Assembly: GCA_013407085.1 (NCBI GenBank)
Contig: JACCGJ010019904.1
Span: 32,629 to 96,628, forward strand
DNA from: Atriophallophorus winterbourni
Taxonomy: Eukaryota; Platyhelminthes; Trematoda; Plagiorchiida; Microphallidae
DNA length: 64,000 bases
Direction: 5' to 3'
A program made the position numbers and the translations under genes. Below are positions 35,713 through 47,500 of the stretch, in pieces. The notes below the pieces were generated by a model. It was not told the origin of the DNA. It saw nothing but the letters and a program-made list of their open reading frames with translations, and did no database searches. Every line of letters starts with the position of its first letter. Positions within the stretch are counted from its first letter, which is position 1.

Positions 35713-37735
35713 ATAATGATTCGAGCGAACCCGTACTAGGTCAACGACCATACGGTGTTGTAAAATGTAGGACTAAAAAATTCCATAAGTTTAAATTTCA
35801 ATCGGTGCCATTCCAATCCAAGTCAGTATGTATGACCAATTCAGTTGTTTCAAGAGCTGAACACACTGGTTGAGAACAATAGGCAGCGCAGAACAATTTT
35901 ATCTATGCATAAGAGGTTTTTGCAACGAGTTACTTTGTTCTATGTAGCGATCGTGGGTCATCGAGAAAACTTGTATATTTTCCTACAAAACGCATAGTTG
36001 CGTACAAGCATCGGATGTTTCAACCTACTCAACTTACGCACAAGAGAATCACTGTGTTTCGGCACCTTGGATTCATACCTTTGCAAAACAATTAAGCCTA
36101 ATGATGGTTACGATAACCTTGAATGGTTGTTTTTGTTCAAATCACAATGGTTTGCCAAACGCTGCGTTTTATCTAAACAACTGATTGCATGCCATGATTT
36201 TATCAGAAAGCGACGTTAGGTTTCTAAGTCAATCTATGAAACTAGAGGGCTGCAATTTTGTTTTTAATCATGAGACTGTTAATGAATCCTGTGATGTTAT
36301 GTTGTTTTCACGAAACTGTAAACAGAATTCAGGACTTATAGTGGATTTAAGTATCGGTGCCAAAAGACAAAGCCTTAGCCAACGTTATACTTGAATGCCA
36401 CTGTTTGATAGGGTCCGTACAACGAACCACGATGTTCAAACACAGAATCACATGGTGATAGTGGCTTCAAGTATAACGTGAGTTACCGATTTCCCACTGT
36501 TACAAGGCTCATTGAACCTAACTTTCTCCACCTAATGACGGCAAAAAGCCAGTAACCGGTTGTAGCGTGTAAGTGCGGGGATGTGAGCAACACATTATGT
36601 CGACAAAGCCTTAGATTACGTCAAATAATTCGTGGATGTTTTGTAGAGACCAATCGTTCACGTCATTTCGGGTTGTTGTAAACGTATGCTTCCAGTTTCA
36701 ATAAAATATTTTACACTTTTAGATTATTCAGCATCTGTTCAGGTGCGTTTTGAAAAAAACACTCTTAATAGGAATACTTTCGGGGATTTATGTTTGAACT
36801 GGCGCTGTCCAACACATATTGGTATCCTCGTGTATTTCTACCGGGAGGTATACACACATGGACGGAGGAAATCGAAAGACCCACATCGGGTATTAAATCA
36901 CAGTCCTGGACTACACGTTGATTGAGATACGATGTCAAATTTGAGGGTCCGGTGGGTGGGAGATTGTGCGCATCTCCTAATTTCTGATTTTTTTCCATGT
37001 GGTGATACGCAGGCCTGATCGCCCAAATGACGTAGCGATGGGTTGAATCTTGTAAGTTTTATACGACCTCATTAGACTCTGCGATATAAAAGCAGTGTAA
37101 ACAATAAAGGCAAACTTATGCGATCACGCATCATGCAGAGAAACAATTATTAAGCACTCCGAATTCGCAAACAGGGCGTTAGGTAGAAACAAGGTCATCT
37201 GTCCATAAGTAAATATTTACCTTATTGGAGTGCTTACGTAAATCGTAAAAATACGTTTCAGTCCACGGAGATATGTGATTGCTAACTAGATGGTGTTTTT
37301 TTAGAGCAAGGTCACATATTTAGAGTAGTCTTCGATTGTTTTTAAATGAGAATACATTATAAAAAGAAATTAGAGAAATAATGTATTCGATTTTATTAAT
37401 ACTAGATACACCGGCAGATAGAAAATAATTAAGTTTAAATTTTACTAAAACAACTAGTGTATGAAAATGTTAATGCTTGTAGCAGAGTTAGTGACAATTT
37501 GGCTCTAAGATATTGAAAATCTGTGTCCGTCCATTGTGCGGTCGCATTATTTTGAGCTCCTGATTATCAGGATATACTGTTCTTACACTTACGCGGATAT
37601 ATTATACCTTGTTGGACTCCTCTCGAAGTCAGCTTTCTGGATATACCACTCTCGTAGCGGTATTCGATAATACGAGCAAATTGGGATTTATCGTCATTTT
37701 CCCATATTGGATCTACGCGTGCAACGCTGTTAATG
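35713..37735. other. Mostly unrecognised; holds dispersed repeats
   Basis: Apart from the repeats at 36385-36480 and 36530-36620, no gene or LINE motif was recognised. Confidence 0.35.
36385..36620 (+). repeat. Dispersed repeat copies
   Basis: 36391-36475 (cttgaatgccactgtttgat ... cttcaagtataac) is the inverted partner of 8925-9005. 36530-36620 (taatgacggcaaaaagccag ... gatgtgagcaacac) matches the tandem pair at 8447-8650. There is no coding content. Confidence 0.5.
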
Positions 37736-39165
37736 CTCTTCAGAACTCAGAAAATTGTATGGTAAAAAAAGCATTAAGCTTAACAATAACCATAGGATGA
37801 CAAGGTATATGGAACATATAAAAATATATAAAAAATATAAAATATCTCAAAAATCAATAGGGACATTCGCATACCGCATGGTTCGTCATAAACTCATCGA
37901 GTTTGGAAGCGAAAACCTCAACAGATTCTGAACGTGTGATTTCTTCAGGCAAATAGTTCCAAGTGAAACAAATTCTTACGGAGAAAAAATTACGACGTAT
38001 ATCCAATCGAGAATGCGGAATGCTTAAAGCCTTTGAATGTGTTCGTGTTCTAGTAAGGTCATTGGGCTTTAGCAATTGTTTAAGGGGATGGTTTACAGAA
38101 TGCAGGATTTTGAAGGTCAACATAAGGTCACTACGTATCCGCCGTTGGGTAAAATCTTGTAGGTTCAGTTTTAACATTCGCTCTGTGAAAGGAAAATTTC
38201 TGTACTGGGAGACCAACTTTGTAGCACGAAGATAAATCCTGTCGAGTAGTTCGATATCCTTCCTCAGCCATGGTGCCCAGGCTTGGATGGAATATTCCAT
38301 AACAGGACGTATATACGTGTTAATTACCCGGGTAGGGTTTCGGGCGTAAAAATCCGGAATATTCTTTTGAGAAGACTCAAGATACGGCAAGCTTTATTGT
38401 ACACCATCCGGCAATGCTGTCCCGGCTTCAGATTAAACGAAACCCAGATACCCAGATCTTTTTCTGCTGTGGTCCAGACGAGATCTTGCGTGCCAAGCTG
38501 ATACGTGTGGTGCAGAGATTTCCCAAGCTGCAGCATTTTACATTTCGCAGGGTTAAATGGTAACTCATTTAACTGGGACCAACGAAATAAGATGCTTAGA
38601 TCCCGTTGTAATGCCATACAGTCATTTACAGACCTGACACGTTTCCAAATTTTAATATCTTCGGCAAATAGTATCACGTTGCATCCAATATCCTCTACGA
38701 TATCGTTCATATACACCAAGAATAGAAGAGGTCCAAGCACCGAGCCTTGCGGAACTCCACTCGTGACGTCTATTTTTCTAGATAAGGTGCTGCCAACGCG
38801 AACTTGGACGTGTCTATCAGTAAGATAGTCCCTTATCCAATTCAGCAAGATTCCCGTTATTCCATAGGATTCGAGCTTTTTAATTAAGATGTCATGGTTG
38901 ACTCTGTCGAAAGCTTTGGAAATATCGATGTAGCAAGCATGTACAGCCTCACCTTCGTCTAGTGCCTTGGTTCAATCCTCGAACGTGGTAAGAAGGTTAG
39001 ATAAACAGCAACGACCTCTTCGAAAACCGTGTTGTGCTGCAGTCAAAATATTTTGGTTTTCAAAATGTTCTCTCATGCGCGCAGTCACAATGCGTTCCAT
39101 TAATTTGGAGATCACCGGAAGTAACGTTACCGGTCTATAGTTTGCTGTCTTCAAGTCATCAAAGG
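37736..39165 (-). mobile_element. CR1-like LINE, GAGTTCT-tail subfamily
   Basis: It reads TANYRPVTLLPVISKLMERI, LTAAQHGFRRGRCCLSNLL, a break, then LTDRHVQVRVGSTLSRKIDV, GVPQGSVLGPLLFLVYMND, VILFAEDIKIW (first catalytic Asp replaced by Glu), FNPAKCKMLQLGKSLHH, and after a frameshift RPVMEYSIQAWAPWLRKDIE through RRNFFSVRICFTWNYLPEE to the 3' UTR with ctcagaactcagaaaattgt at its outer end. Confidence 0.9.
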
Positions 39166-39894
39166 GATTAACGTCATCTGAAAGATCTTATTCTGCGCCA
39201 TCGACAGGTTATATTTTCAACATCATGTGATCAACTACCATAGCGTATCGCCAGATTCAATTCTGATTTTGCATTTATTCGTGAACACAGCTTTTTTTCG
39301 CGGTCACGATATTCGTCATCGATCGCTCGACAGAACCATTGCTTGTGCACACACCATTGAACAATGCTGCTCACAACCCTGACCGGATGACCCCGAAAAA
39401 AAAACACCGGGCTGCATGTGTATAGATTGCAAAAAGTCGGTAGGTTCTAAGGCGAAGTCATTCACGTGTAGCGTTTGTTTGGTGAAAGTGTATGCCAAAT
39501 CGCGACACTTCGCTGACCTCGTATTTAGTAGCGATTCTCAATCGAGATAATTGTCCCGGTGTTTGTTACGTTTGCCAGGTTTGAAATGCCAAACCAACAG
39601 TGTCATCCTCCGAGGCGAAAACCCCTGAGCATGAAATTGAGACGCGTCTAAATGGACTGGAATCCAGTATACCAAAACTGAATTAACTGATAAAAACGTC
39701 ATAAAGGCACCGTTGTTGCCCGACTTAGAGGTTTCTGCCAAAGAGCCGATAGAAAATCCATCATACTCGAACAGGCCAACATTTGACCACTTACTCCTCA
39801 AATTAACGGAAACGAGAAAGGACTCAGCAAAACGATTTCTAAAAAACAGACTCAAATTATAAACCGAATTCCGCGGGTATAAACCTTAGTGGTG

Positions 39895-39960
39895 TATGTA
39901 CCAACGTGACCGAGTCACGGGAAACGCTGTTCGAAGCTAAGCAAAACATGACTTAGTTGC
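39895..39960 (+). other. Weak 5S rRNA-like stretch upstream of LINE ORF1
   Basis: The stretch gtaccaacgtgaccgag ... cgaagctaagcaaaacatga contains cgaagctaagca, which resembles the GGAAGCTAAGCA core of 5S rRNA at roughly the right distance from an ATACCA-like start. The rest is diverged, so it is at most a 5S-derived fragment. It precedes the ORF1-like region of the LINE at 39983. Confidence 0.25.
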
Positions 39961-39982
39961 GTGGTATAAATTCTGTAGTCAG

Positions 39983-41800
39983 ATGAAACTGGCCGCAGTT
40001 GCTCCCTCATCGATAGTTCGGCTAAACCGTCACCTGAATTCTCCTCATAAAGAGGATCCTCGCCTATTAGGAATAACGCTGCAATCTGCGGAGGACGTGG
40101 ATAACGTACTCTTCAATGCTTACCTACTTAAAGGGGTTCCAGTGTGTACATATCCTATCCATGCAGATTTACCATGGTTGGAGTGAAAGTAGTCGAAGAA
40201 ATCTCGAGACGAAAATAATCCAAGAAGTATTGTACTTCTAGGCGTTCCGAAAGAAGCTACCGAAGTACCTTCTCAAAAATGTCTTACCACGATCACAAAC
40301 AGTGGAAATACCTAGCTGAAACAATCGGTATTAAAAAGCCATTCTTGTGGATGCTTTTAGGATACCGCGGCTTGCCAACTATAAAGAGCAAGTTCCTAGC
40401 CCTTTAAAGCTAACCTACTTGACATCCGAAATGACCGATAGTATCAAACGTGAATGGAAAGCTAATAGAAGAAACCTACCCCAAAACGTCAAGTTGAGCT
40501 CACCCAGGTAATAGCCTGAGGCAAGCAGATGGATAGTACCGACCCACCGACGCCTAGTAATGCGGTTCAAACTGAATATCATATGATAGCTCCAAAAAAC
40601 TTGCGCAATCCGACTTAACCGAGTCGGCCATTGATAACCTTTCATCATTTGAACACTTCAAACTTTATAAGATGTTTATATACAAAGGCGTAAAGCCTTT
40701 ACAACAAATTAGCGGAGTCAACCGAGATATGCTCGCACTACTCACCTAACACTATCGCCATTACAGAAACACGGTATTCTTCCCAATTGATTGAAACGGA
40801 GATATCCATTCCAAATATGAATTTGATATGGAACGATCGAGAGAGAAGTGGTGGTGGTGTTGCTCTTTATTACCATAATCGACTCCATTGCCATCCAATA
40901 GACAAGACAGAATTCACGCTCGACGATACAATTTCGTGCTCTTTAACGCTGATGTCTGGTGAAGTTTGCATTATTGGTGTGGTCTACCGGTCCCCTTCAT
41001 CTACGGAATCGTACAACGAAAGGTTGATCCAAGTGCTTCAGCGTTTCACTCGCACTCAGCAAGCAACAGTACTTATTTTGGGTGATTTTAACCTGCCTAC
41101 CCTTTATCTCAGAGTCGTTCACTCCCCACAAACGCTAGAATACCGATTCAGAGATGTACTAGATTCCGTCCTTTTTTCCGTGTTCACGAATGCACTCGAA
41201 GAAGAGATTCTGACCGTCCATCCGTCTTGGATTTGGTGTTAACATCGGAAGAACAATCTGCCGAAACGATCGGATTCCAGGCTCCGCTGGGTCTTAGTGA
41301 CCATTCAGTGCTTGTGTTCGACTATGTTTGCAGTACTCAGCAATCGCTTGCGCTGAATGGAGTGGTTCGATGGGTAGATAAATTGGCCGAGTAAATCGCT
41401 CGTGCAGATTCAGCATTAGCAGACGGACCACATAAGCGCAGACTCGCAATGGAACGAACTTGTAGATTTTCTTAAACTGAAGATAGACGAGAACTCGCAG
41501 ATCGTTTCTAAAAGATCAGAACACGAACTTCGTTTTGTTGTCCACAGCCGAACAAAAAGTGGATAGTGCTGAAGCGAGCAGCGTGGATGCAGCAGAGAGC
41601 CAATGATACTTCCACTTCTGGGCAACATTTTCGTATGTTACGCAACAACGTGACTTCACTTATTCAAGAGGATGAGGAAGCGCACCAAATGATGCGGCTG
41701 TCACAAATGGAACGCAACCTTAAGTTACTATACAAATTTATGAACGCGAAGGTAATAGTCAAACCAGGTATTTTGGGCCAACCAAATTGTTGATGTCTTG
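39983..41800 (+). mobile_element. 5' part of a CR1/Jockey-like LINE: ORF1 and endonuclease
   Basis: ORF1-like frame 39983-40186 reads SSIVRLNRHLNSPHKEDPRL and AEDVDNVLFNAYLLKGVPV (an RNA-binding, gag-like region). A later frame gives LKLTYLTSEMTDSIKREWK near 40410. The APE-type endonuclease follows: NTIAITETRYSSQ (catalytic Glu), GGGVALYYHNRL, IIGVVYRSPSS, VLILGDFNLP and, after a frameshift near 41215, LGLSDHSVLVFDY (SDH motif). The EN-RT linker ends KLLYKFMNAKVIVKPGILG. No RT follows, so it is truncated at the 3' side. This is the only copy showing the 5' half. Confidence 0.82.
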
Positions 41801-41804
41801 AGCA

Positions 41805-42535
41805 TAATTTGTTTTCGTCATCCACACTGTCTCTCAGCCTCATAGGACATTCGCTACAATAAGGTTTACAACAATGTATAAGGAAAAGAGCAGTGGCATT
41901 CATTTCCTTTCAGCTTGAAATCGCTTATAGCGCGATCTAACTATAACAAACAGTGTCTAGAAATACAATCACACCATATAAGGATATAATTCGAACGAGA
42001 CGACTGAAAATTCCCAGAAACGAACAGACGTTGCAGTAATATCATTGTGGCTCTTGTCGGTTTCGTTTATAAAAGGAGACCAAGCGATCAAGTAACCAGG
42101 GAGGCTGTCAAGGCTTAATTCGAATCACTCTCATACATCGAACAGGCAAGTTTGTCAGAAAATTGGCAACCATATCACGTGATCACTGCGCATGTTTTGA
42201 AGCGTTTGCCCGATTGTGCATGGGCACAACGGATGTCGATCAAATAGCGCTGTCAATTGACAGGACACGACCGAATGATACGCATGCAGCTGAATTCCAG
42301 GGTTCGCTTAACAAGGCACGCACCAAAACAGACGCAGTAGCACGTGATACAGTGACGCGTCAGCCGGTCACAATCACATGATTAGCGAGCGTATTGGCGT
42401 CCAACAATCAGCTCAGAAAGACATTGACGGGAAGAGGGACAAACGCGATAAAACAATACAAGCGCGAGATAAGCTGTTCAAATTTTGTATGGAGAACTTG
42501 GGAACAGAAAAGTGAAAACCAATCGAAGGCGTGAA
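41805..42535. other. No recognised feature
   Basis: Nothing recognised beyond short frames. Confidence 0.4.
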
Positions 42536-42539
42536 GCAA

Positions 42540-42715
42540 AAATCCATATTTGCATGCATTTCCATCACGCACACAGCATGGCCGGTTTCGTGCTGTTTGC
42601 ATTCATCAGGCAGGAGCAGTACAATGAGGATCAGTATGACTTGAAACAGAGAACAATGGGTAAACAAAGATTGAACTTTGAATCCACCGCTGGAAGGGGA
42701 TAGGTATGCAAATAT
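42540..42715 (+). repeat. Dispersed repeat, second copy
   Basis: It has tgcatgcatttccatcacgc, gcatggccggtttcgtgctg, attcatcaggcaggagcag and atgggtaaacaaag, in the same order as 28370-28525. Confidence 0.6.
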
Positions 42716-43014
42716 GGATTTTTGTTGCAAGCCCATATGTTGGTCGCGCAAGCCTTATACAACAGTGGCTTCCGAGAATGATGTGTTGCAAAACTACAGG
42801 CCGGAGACATGTAAAGTTCAAGAGCGGGTATTACGAAACTAAAACAGCTTTAATAGGAAAGCAAAAACTGATTCATTATTTAAAGACGATTGTGATGTAA
42901 TCACGATACAATAGTGATTACTCATTAACAGTGAATCTTAAATTCATGCGCAAACTTTCCACAATTGGCCAATTGTCGAGTTGGTGAACTCCACTACATT
43001 ACATGTGATTAAAC

Positions 43015-43180
43015 AGGCTGGTCGTAACAACCTTGTCCAACAGTGGCATACAAGCCCAACTTGTTTACCATTCTTCCACTGTTTCGAGGCATGCGGATCC
43101 TGATCTTACTGTCCCTACCTGATTAGTGCAACAGCACGAAACCGATCGTGGTGTATGCGTGAGATGGATATGCATGCAAA
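43015..43180 (-). repeat. Dispersed repeat, inverted copy
   Basis: It contains tgtttaccattcttccactg, gcacgaaaccgatcgtggtg and gatatgcatgcaaatg, the reverse complement order of 42540-42715, from which it is separated by 0.3 kb. Confidence 0.5.
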
Positions 43181-43252
43181 TGGGACAACTGGTTTACCGC
43201 CTTATTGCTATTTCAAGCCTTGCTGAACCTATTATTTTTCCCTCCACCCGAT

Positions 43253-43965
43253 GAGAGTTGATGCTTTCCTCCTTCGGTCGATGTCGACAATGGATGTGCA
43301 TCACAGGCGCATGATTGTTTCATGTTCCACAGCTTTTCGAATGACTAAACACCATCCGATTCGAGAAGAAACCTCTCACTCCGGGATAGACAGTAGTCGG
43401 ACAATCGGTTGCAGTTGCACGCTGAGGGTGTGATATACGATTAGCAGACGAGAGCAGTATATCCTATTTACCAGCTTGCAGACGACGCTTCACGCAATGC
43501 CTCCAAAGTGAGTGGGCAATAGGAAGTTCTTCCCAACTCGTAAGGTCAATGCTGAGAGCTTTCATATCTCTTTTGCAAACGTCTTTGTACCGCAAGTGCG
43601 GTCTGCCCAATGGTAAACTTCCTGATTTCAACTCACCATAAAGTAGATCTTTCGGAATACGACCATTTTTCCATCCTGTAGATATGACCAAGCCAGCGCA
43701 GGCGGTGCTGTCGTAGTAGGGTGAACATGCTCCGTAGAGCAGCATTTTGAAAGCACTTCAGCATTAGTCACTCTGTCCATCCACGATATGTTCAAGATAC
43801 GACGGATAGTTCGTAGATAAAAAGCATTCAGCGTCCCTTCGTGTCTTGCGTGGGTGGTCCAGGTTTCACTGCCGTGCAGTAAAGCATTTAGTACGCACGC
43901 GTTGTATACCATAATCTGTCTTTACAATCAACTTGCGGTTTCCTCCGTAAACCCCTAGCGGACTA
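43253..43965 (-). mobile_element. RTE-type LINE C-terminal fragment
   Basis: Minus translation gives [58 protein letters not shown] and [19 protein letters not shown], in two frames, ending in the shared 3' UTR (catgttccacagcttttcga). Confidence 0.85.
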
Positions 43966-44535
43966 AAATGAACGTAAGCACACGAAAAATTGGTCCGATT
44001 AGTGATAATTATCAAGCAGCCTGAACAACTTGATTATACTTTCAGCCATTTGGAGTTTGTTGCAACAACGATGCGTTGGTTGAAATTGACGTAATCATAA
44101 TGAAAGCTTGCAGTGAAAGATATGATTACAAGGGAGCATATAGGTACGCACACGAAGCGCCAGCTAATATGTCGCGCTCCTCGATAGATTGTGTATCGCC
44201 TGAAATACTGCAAACTGCCGATGTCTCATCATGGACACCAGTAGCAAGTACAAAGTGCTTAACTGCCATACAACCATGACATGTTAAAATCCTTAAAGAA
44301 GGGTGGGATTTAAAAAGCTCCTGAACCTTCCTCGACAGGAAATACCAAGCGGATGGGACCGTAGGCTAGCCCACATAAATAAAAAAGCGGAGATGAATTC
44401 AGAAGATTTGTATTCGAGGGTAAATCTCTAACACGGGGGAATTCCGCAGGTTCGTAAACGAAGAAATCACGCCACCGGGAATTAAAAACCTGTGACCCCC
44501 ACGAGAGAAGAGAAAATGTCGGGCGGATCGTGGAA

Positions 44536-44579
44536 TCACACGTCCTTGGTCATGAGCGCTATAAATTCTTCCAGGTTGA
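44536..44579 (-). CDS. CETN3: CETN3 exon 5 (C-terminus and stop)
   Basis: This 44-nt terminal exon follows acceptor tttcttttccag. It completes the split I codon and reads [13 protein letters not shown] then TGA, matching the family ending NQEEFIAIMTGD-. It is 6.7 kb from exon 4 and was found by searching for this ending. Phase, acceptor and motif all agree. A LINE 3' end begins less than 20 bases upstream of the acceptor AG, at about 44597. Confidence 0.8.
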
Positions 44580-47500
44580 CTGGAAAAGAAAACACGAAGG
44601 ATTCCAGGATCGAAAGGCGAACACTTGACAATATCAAGTGATTATGATATGAAAATAATAGTGTATAACGAGAGTATCTCAAATATACAGTCCACAAATG
44701 ATGTTCGTTTGCCCACGTAAGTCATATTTCGTTGTAAATATCGCCACGCACGGGGAGTCCATCACGTGTAGAGATAGGAAATTCCAGAAATATACCACCG
44801 ACAATCAATACGGGAACTTAGGACGTAAAGGGATAATGTATATCCGATTGCTACAGCAAGACCTCCATAGTTCGAAATATAAAAGTGCGAAACATGTAAC
44901 TTTTGTGCGTGTGGCGTCCAATGTACGTTGTTTAGATGAACCCACGTTGAAGATTTGTGAAGAAACAACAGGATTGATAGATGATCAAAAAAGAAAGTGT
45001 GGAAAAATTCATGTTGATCACGGTCAATTCCAATACCGCGTAAAAAAGTTGAACGTAGAACGCAGTGAGCACACTGGACACTGGGATACGGCGCCTAATC
45101 TCGAATGACACACGCATTCAATCAAGTTTTGTTCACGTTGAAAGCGACATCATCACGAAGCCTCTTTGTGAATTTTTCCAACATACATCACAATAAAAGC
45201 TTGCTTCGGCACTCCATATACGACAACACTAATCAAACACTCCAAAAAACCGTTACTGAATTCGCAGAAAAAGAAAAAAAACTTATTGTCAACACCAGAA
45301 CACCCACAAAGCAACACTGCCAAAAAACAAATTTTTTTCGAGAAAAATGCCAGGTTAAGGCCAAAGCCAGTAAACAACTTTGTCAGCCAAAAGAAGCCAA
45401 ACGTCGTATGAGCTGAGATCACCAGTTTCGCAAGCATGTGGTTTCACCACGGGAAATTACGTAGTAACCTTGGTGAAACAAGCCGTAGTTAGAGAGTTGC
45501 ACAAACGGTTTCAACAAAATCCTTGCCACGGGATCACCCATAAAAACATTTATTCCAATACCACGAGCCACAGCATACACAATGCCACTCAGCGACATTA
45601 CAAATTCCCCATTCCAGTATTAGCTGTCACGATGTTTTATTCTGTACGTGTTTGTTTCAATTGAAATGAGCTCCACGTATCTATTATTACCGCTTCGAGA
45701 CATTTGTTCGAAATTTGGACACGTATTTGTTGCATAACGATTTGACAACACCTGCGTATGGACTCATGATAAGTATTCAACTGGACTATACGTGATTATG
45801 TGTTATTTCTTTTTCATGAACGAATAATTATTATGCTATGGTAATTGTGAAGCTAAGTGCTTTCTTGCGACCATAAATTTTTGAATCCTGATGCAGACCG
45901 TGTGTTAGACTGAGGTACATACAACATGATAGTGTAGTAAGCACCGCGTTAATGTGGTTGAATAATCTTGTATACCTATGAAATGAAGTGACGGGGAAAG
46001 CCTGTCTAGAAGATTGACAGTCAAAGCCAGACGGAAACGGTTACGCCGATGTCACTCTTGCTTTCATTTACTTCGAGTCTTTCTCGTAAGTATCGTCGTC
46101 TTAGTCCATTTTGTATGCGTGTTACCTTTACAGACACGTATAGTTCGATGGCCAAAGCAAGGATTGTTAACACTGCCATTTTTGATCAAGTGAATTTGGC
46201 CATGTTATCACGAAAGCGCTGGCTGGTTTGAGGAATGGAAAGCCGAGTTCCACCGAGTGAGAGGGTGACATAGGGGGCATTACATCGATAACAAGTATCA
46301 AATACTTAACTGCAATACCACTACGACAATAATATCCTAAATAGACGGATAAGTGAGAGGTCAGATTTGGAGACAGGGAAGATACACTGATACAGATGCC
46401 TGTTCAATAAAACCATCAGAGAGCTGTGATAACAACATACTGATGCTTTATAGACTGCGAAGGCTTTATGAACGCCTTCACTACGCACACTACATCGAAC
46501 TTTATTCCAGGAGCTGGTTAGCGGTTACACAGAGCAACTGGATGGTTACCGTGTTAGGCTCGGAGGGGATCGAAGAGAATCTCCCGATGGTGCTGGAAAA
46601 TGAAGTAAGAAGTGTTAATGCAGTTTATTACGTGCCATTGTTGTTGGCCTCATTCGGTCGATGTACTTCACAATCGCATGATTCTTTTCATGTTCCACAG
46701 CTTTTCGAATGACTAAACAGTCCGATTCGGAAGGAACAATCTCTCATGCAGCGATCACAGCGATCGGTGTCAGTTGCACGCCGGGGGCGTGATGCACGTT
46801 CAGCCGCCAACAGCTGTATCTGTTCCTCCCCAGCTTACAGACGATGATTTACACAATGCCTCCAATGTGAGCGGTCAACAGCAAGTTCTTCCCAACTCGC
46901 GGGGTCAATGACAAGAGCTTTCATACCTCTTCTGCAAATGTCTTTGTAACGCAAGTGAGGTCTGCCCGATGGTCGAATTCCTGATTTCAACTCATCATAG
47001 AGTAGAACTATCAAAATACGACCATTTTCCATTCTGTAAACATGGCCAATCCACCGCAGGCGGCGCTGTAGTAATACGGTGAACATGCTCTGTAGAGCAG
47101 CGTTTGAAAGCATTTCAGCATTAGTCACTCTGTCCATCCACGATACGTTCAAGATACGAAGAATGCTTTGTAGATGGAAAGCATTCAGCTTCAGTTCGTG
47201 TCTTGCGTGGGTGGTCAAGGCTTCACATGCCGTGCAGTAAAGCATTTAGTACGCACGCGCGGTATACCATCATCTTTGTCTTTACAATCGACTTGCGGTT
47301 ACCCCAAACACGAGATTTCAATCAAGACAAAATAACAGCTGCTCTGCCAATCCACTTATCAATCTCCGTGTCTAGCGAGAGGTTATCTGCAATAGTTGAA
47401 CCAACATATGTGAAATGACAGTTTCCAACTATGATGATTGGAGGCTATACAATCCCTTGACCAAGGACATTAGTCATGCTGATTGTTAGCCCAAAGTCTT

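Noticed and set aside
45105..45437. Opposed frames of about 100 codons on both strands
   Set aside because: Low-complexity A/T-rich coding look on both strands; no homology recognised.
46353..46712. 119-codon plus frame
   Set aside because: Its end runs antisense into the RTE 3' UTR, and no domain is visible.
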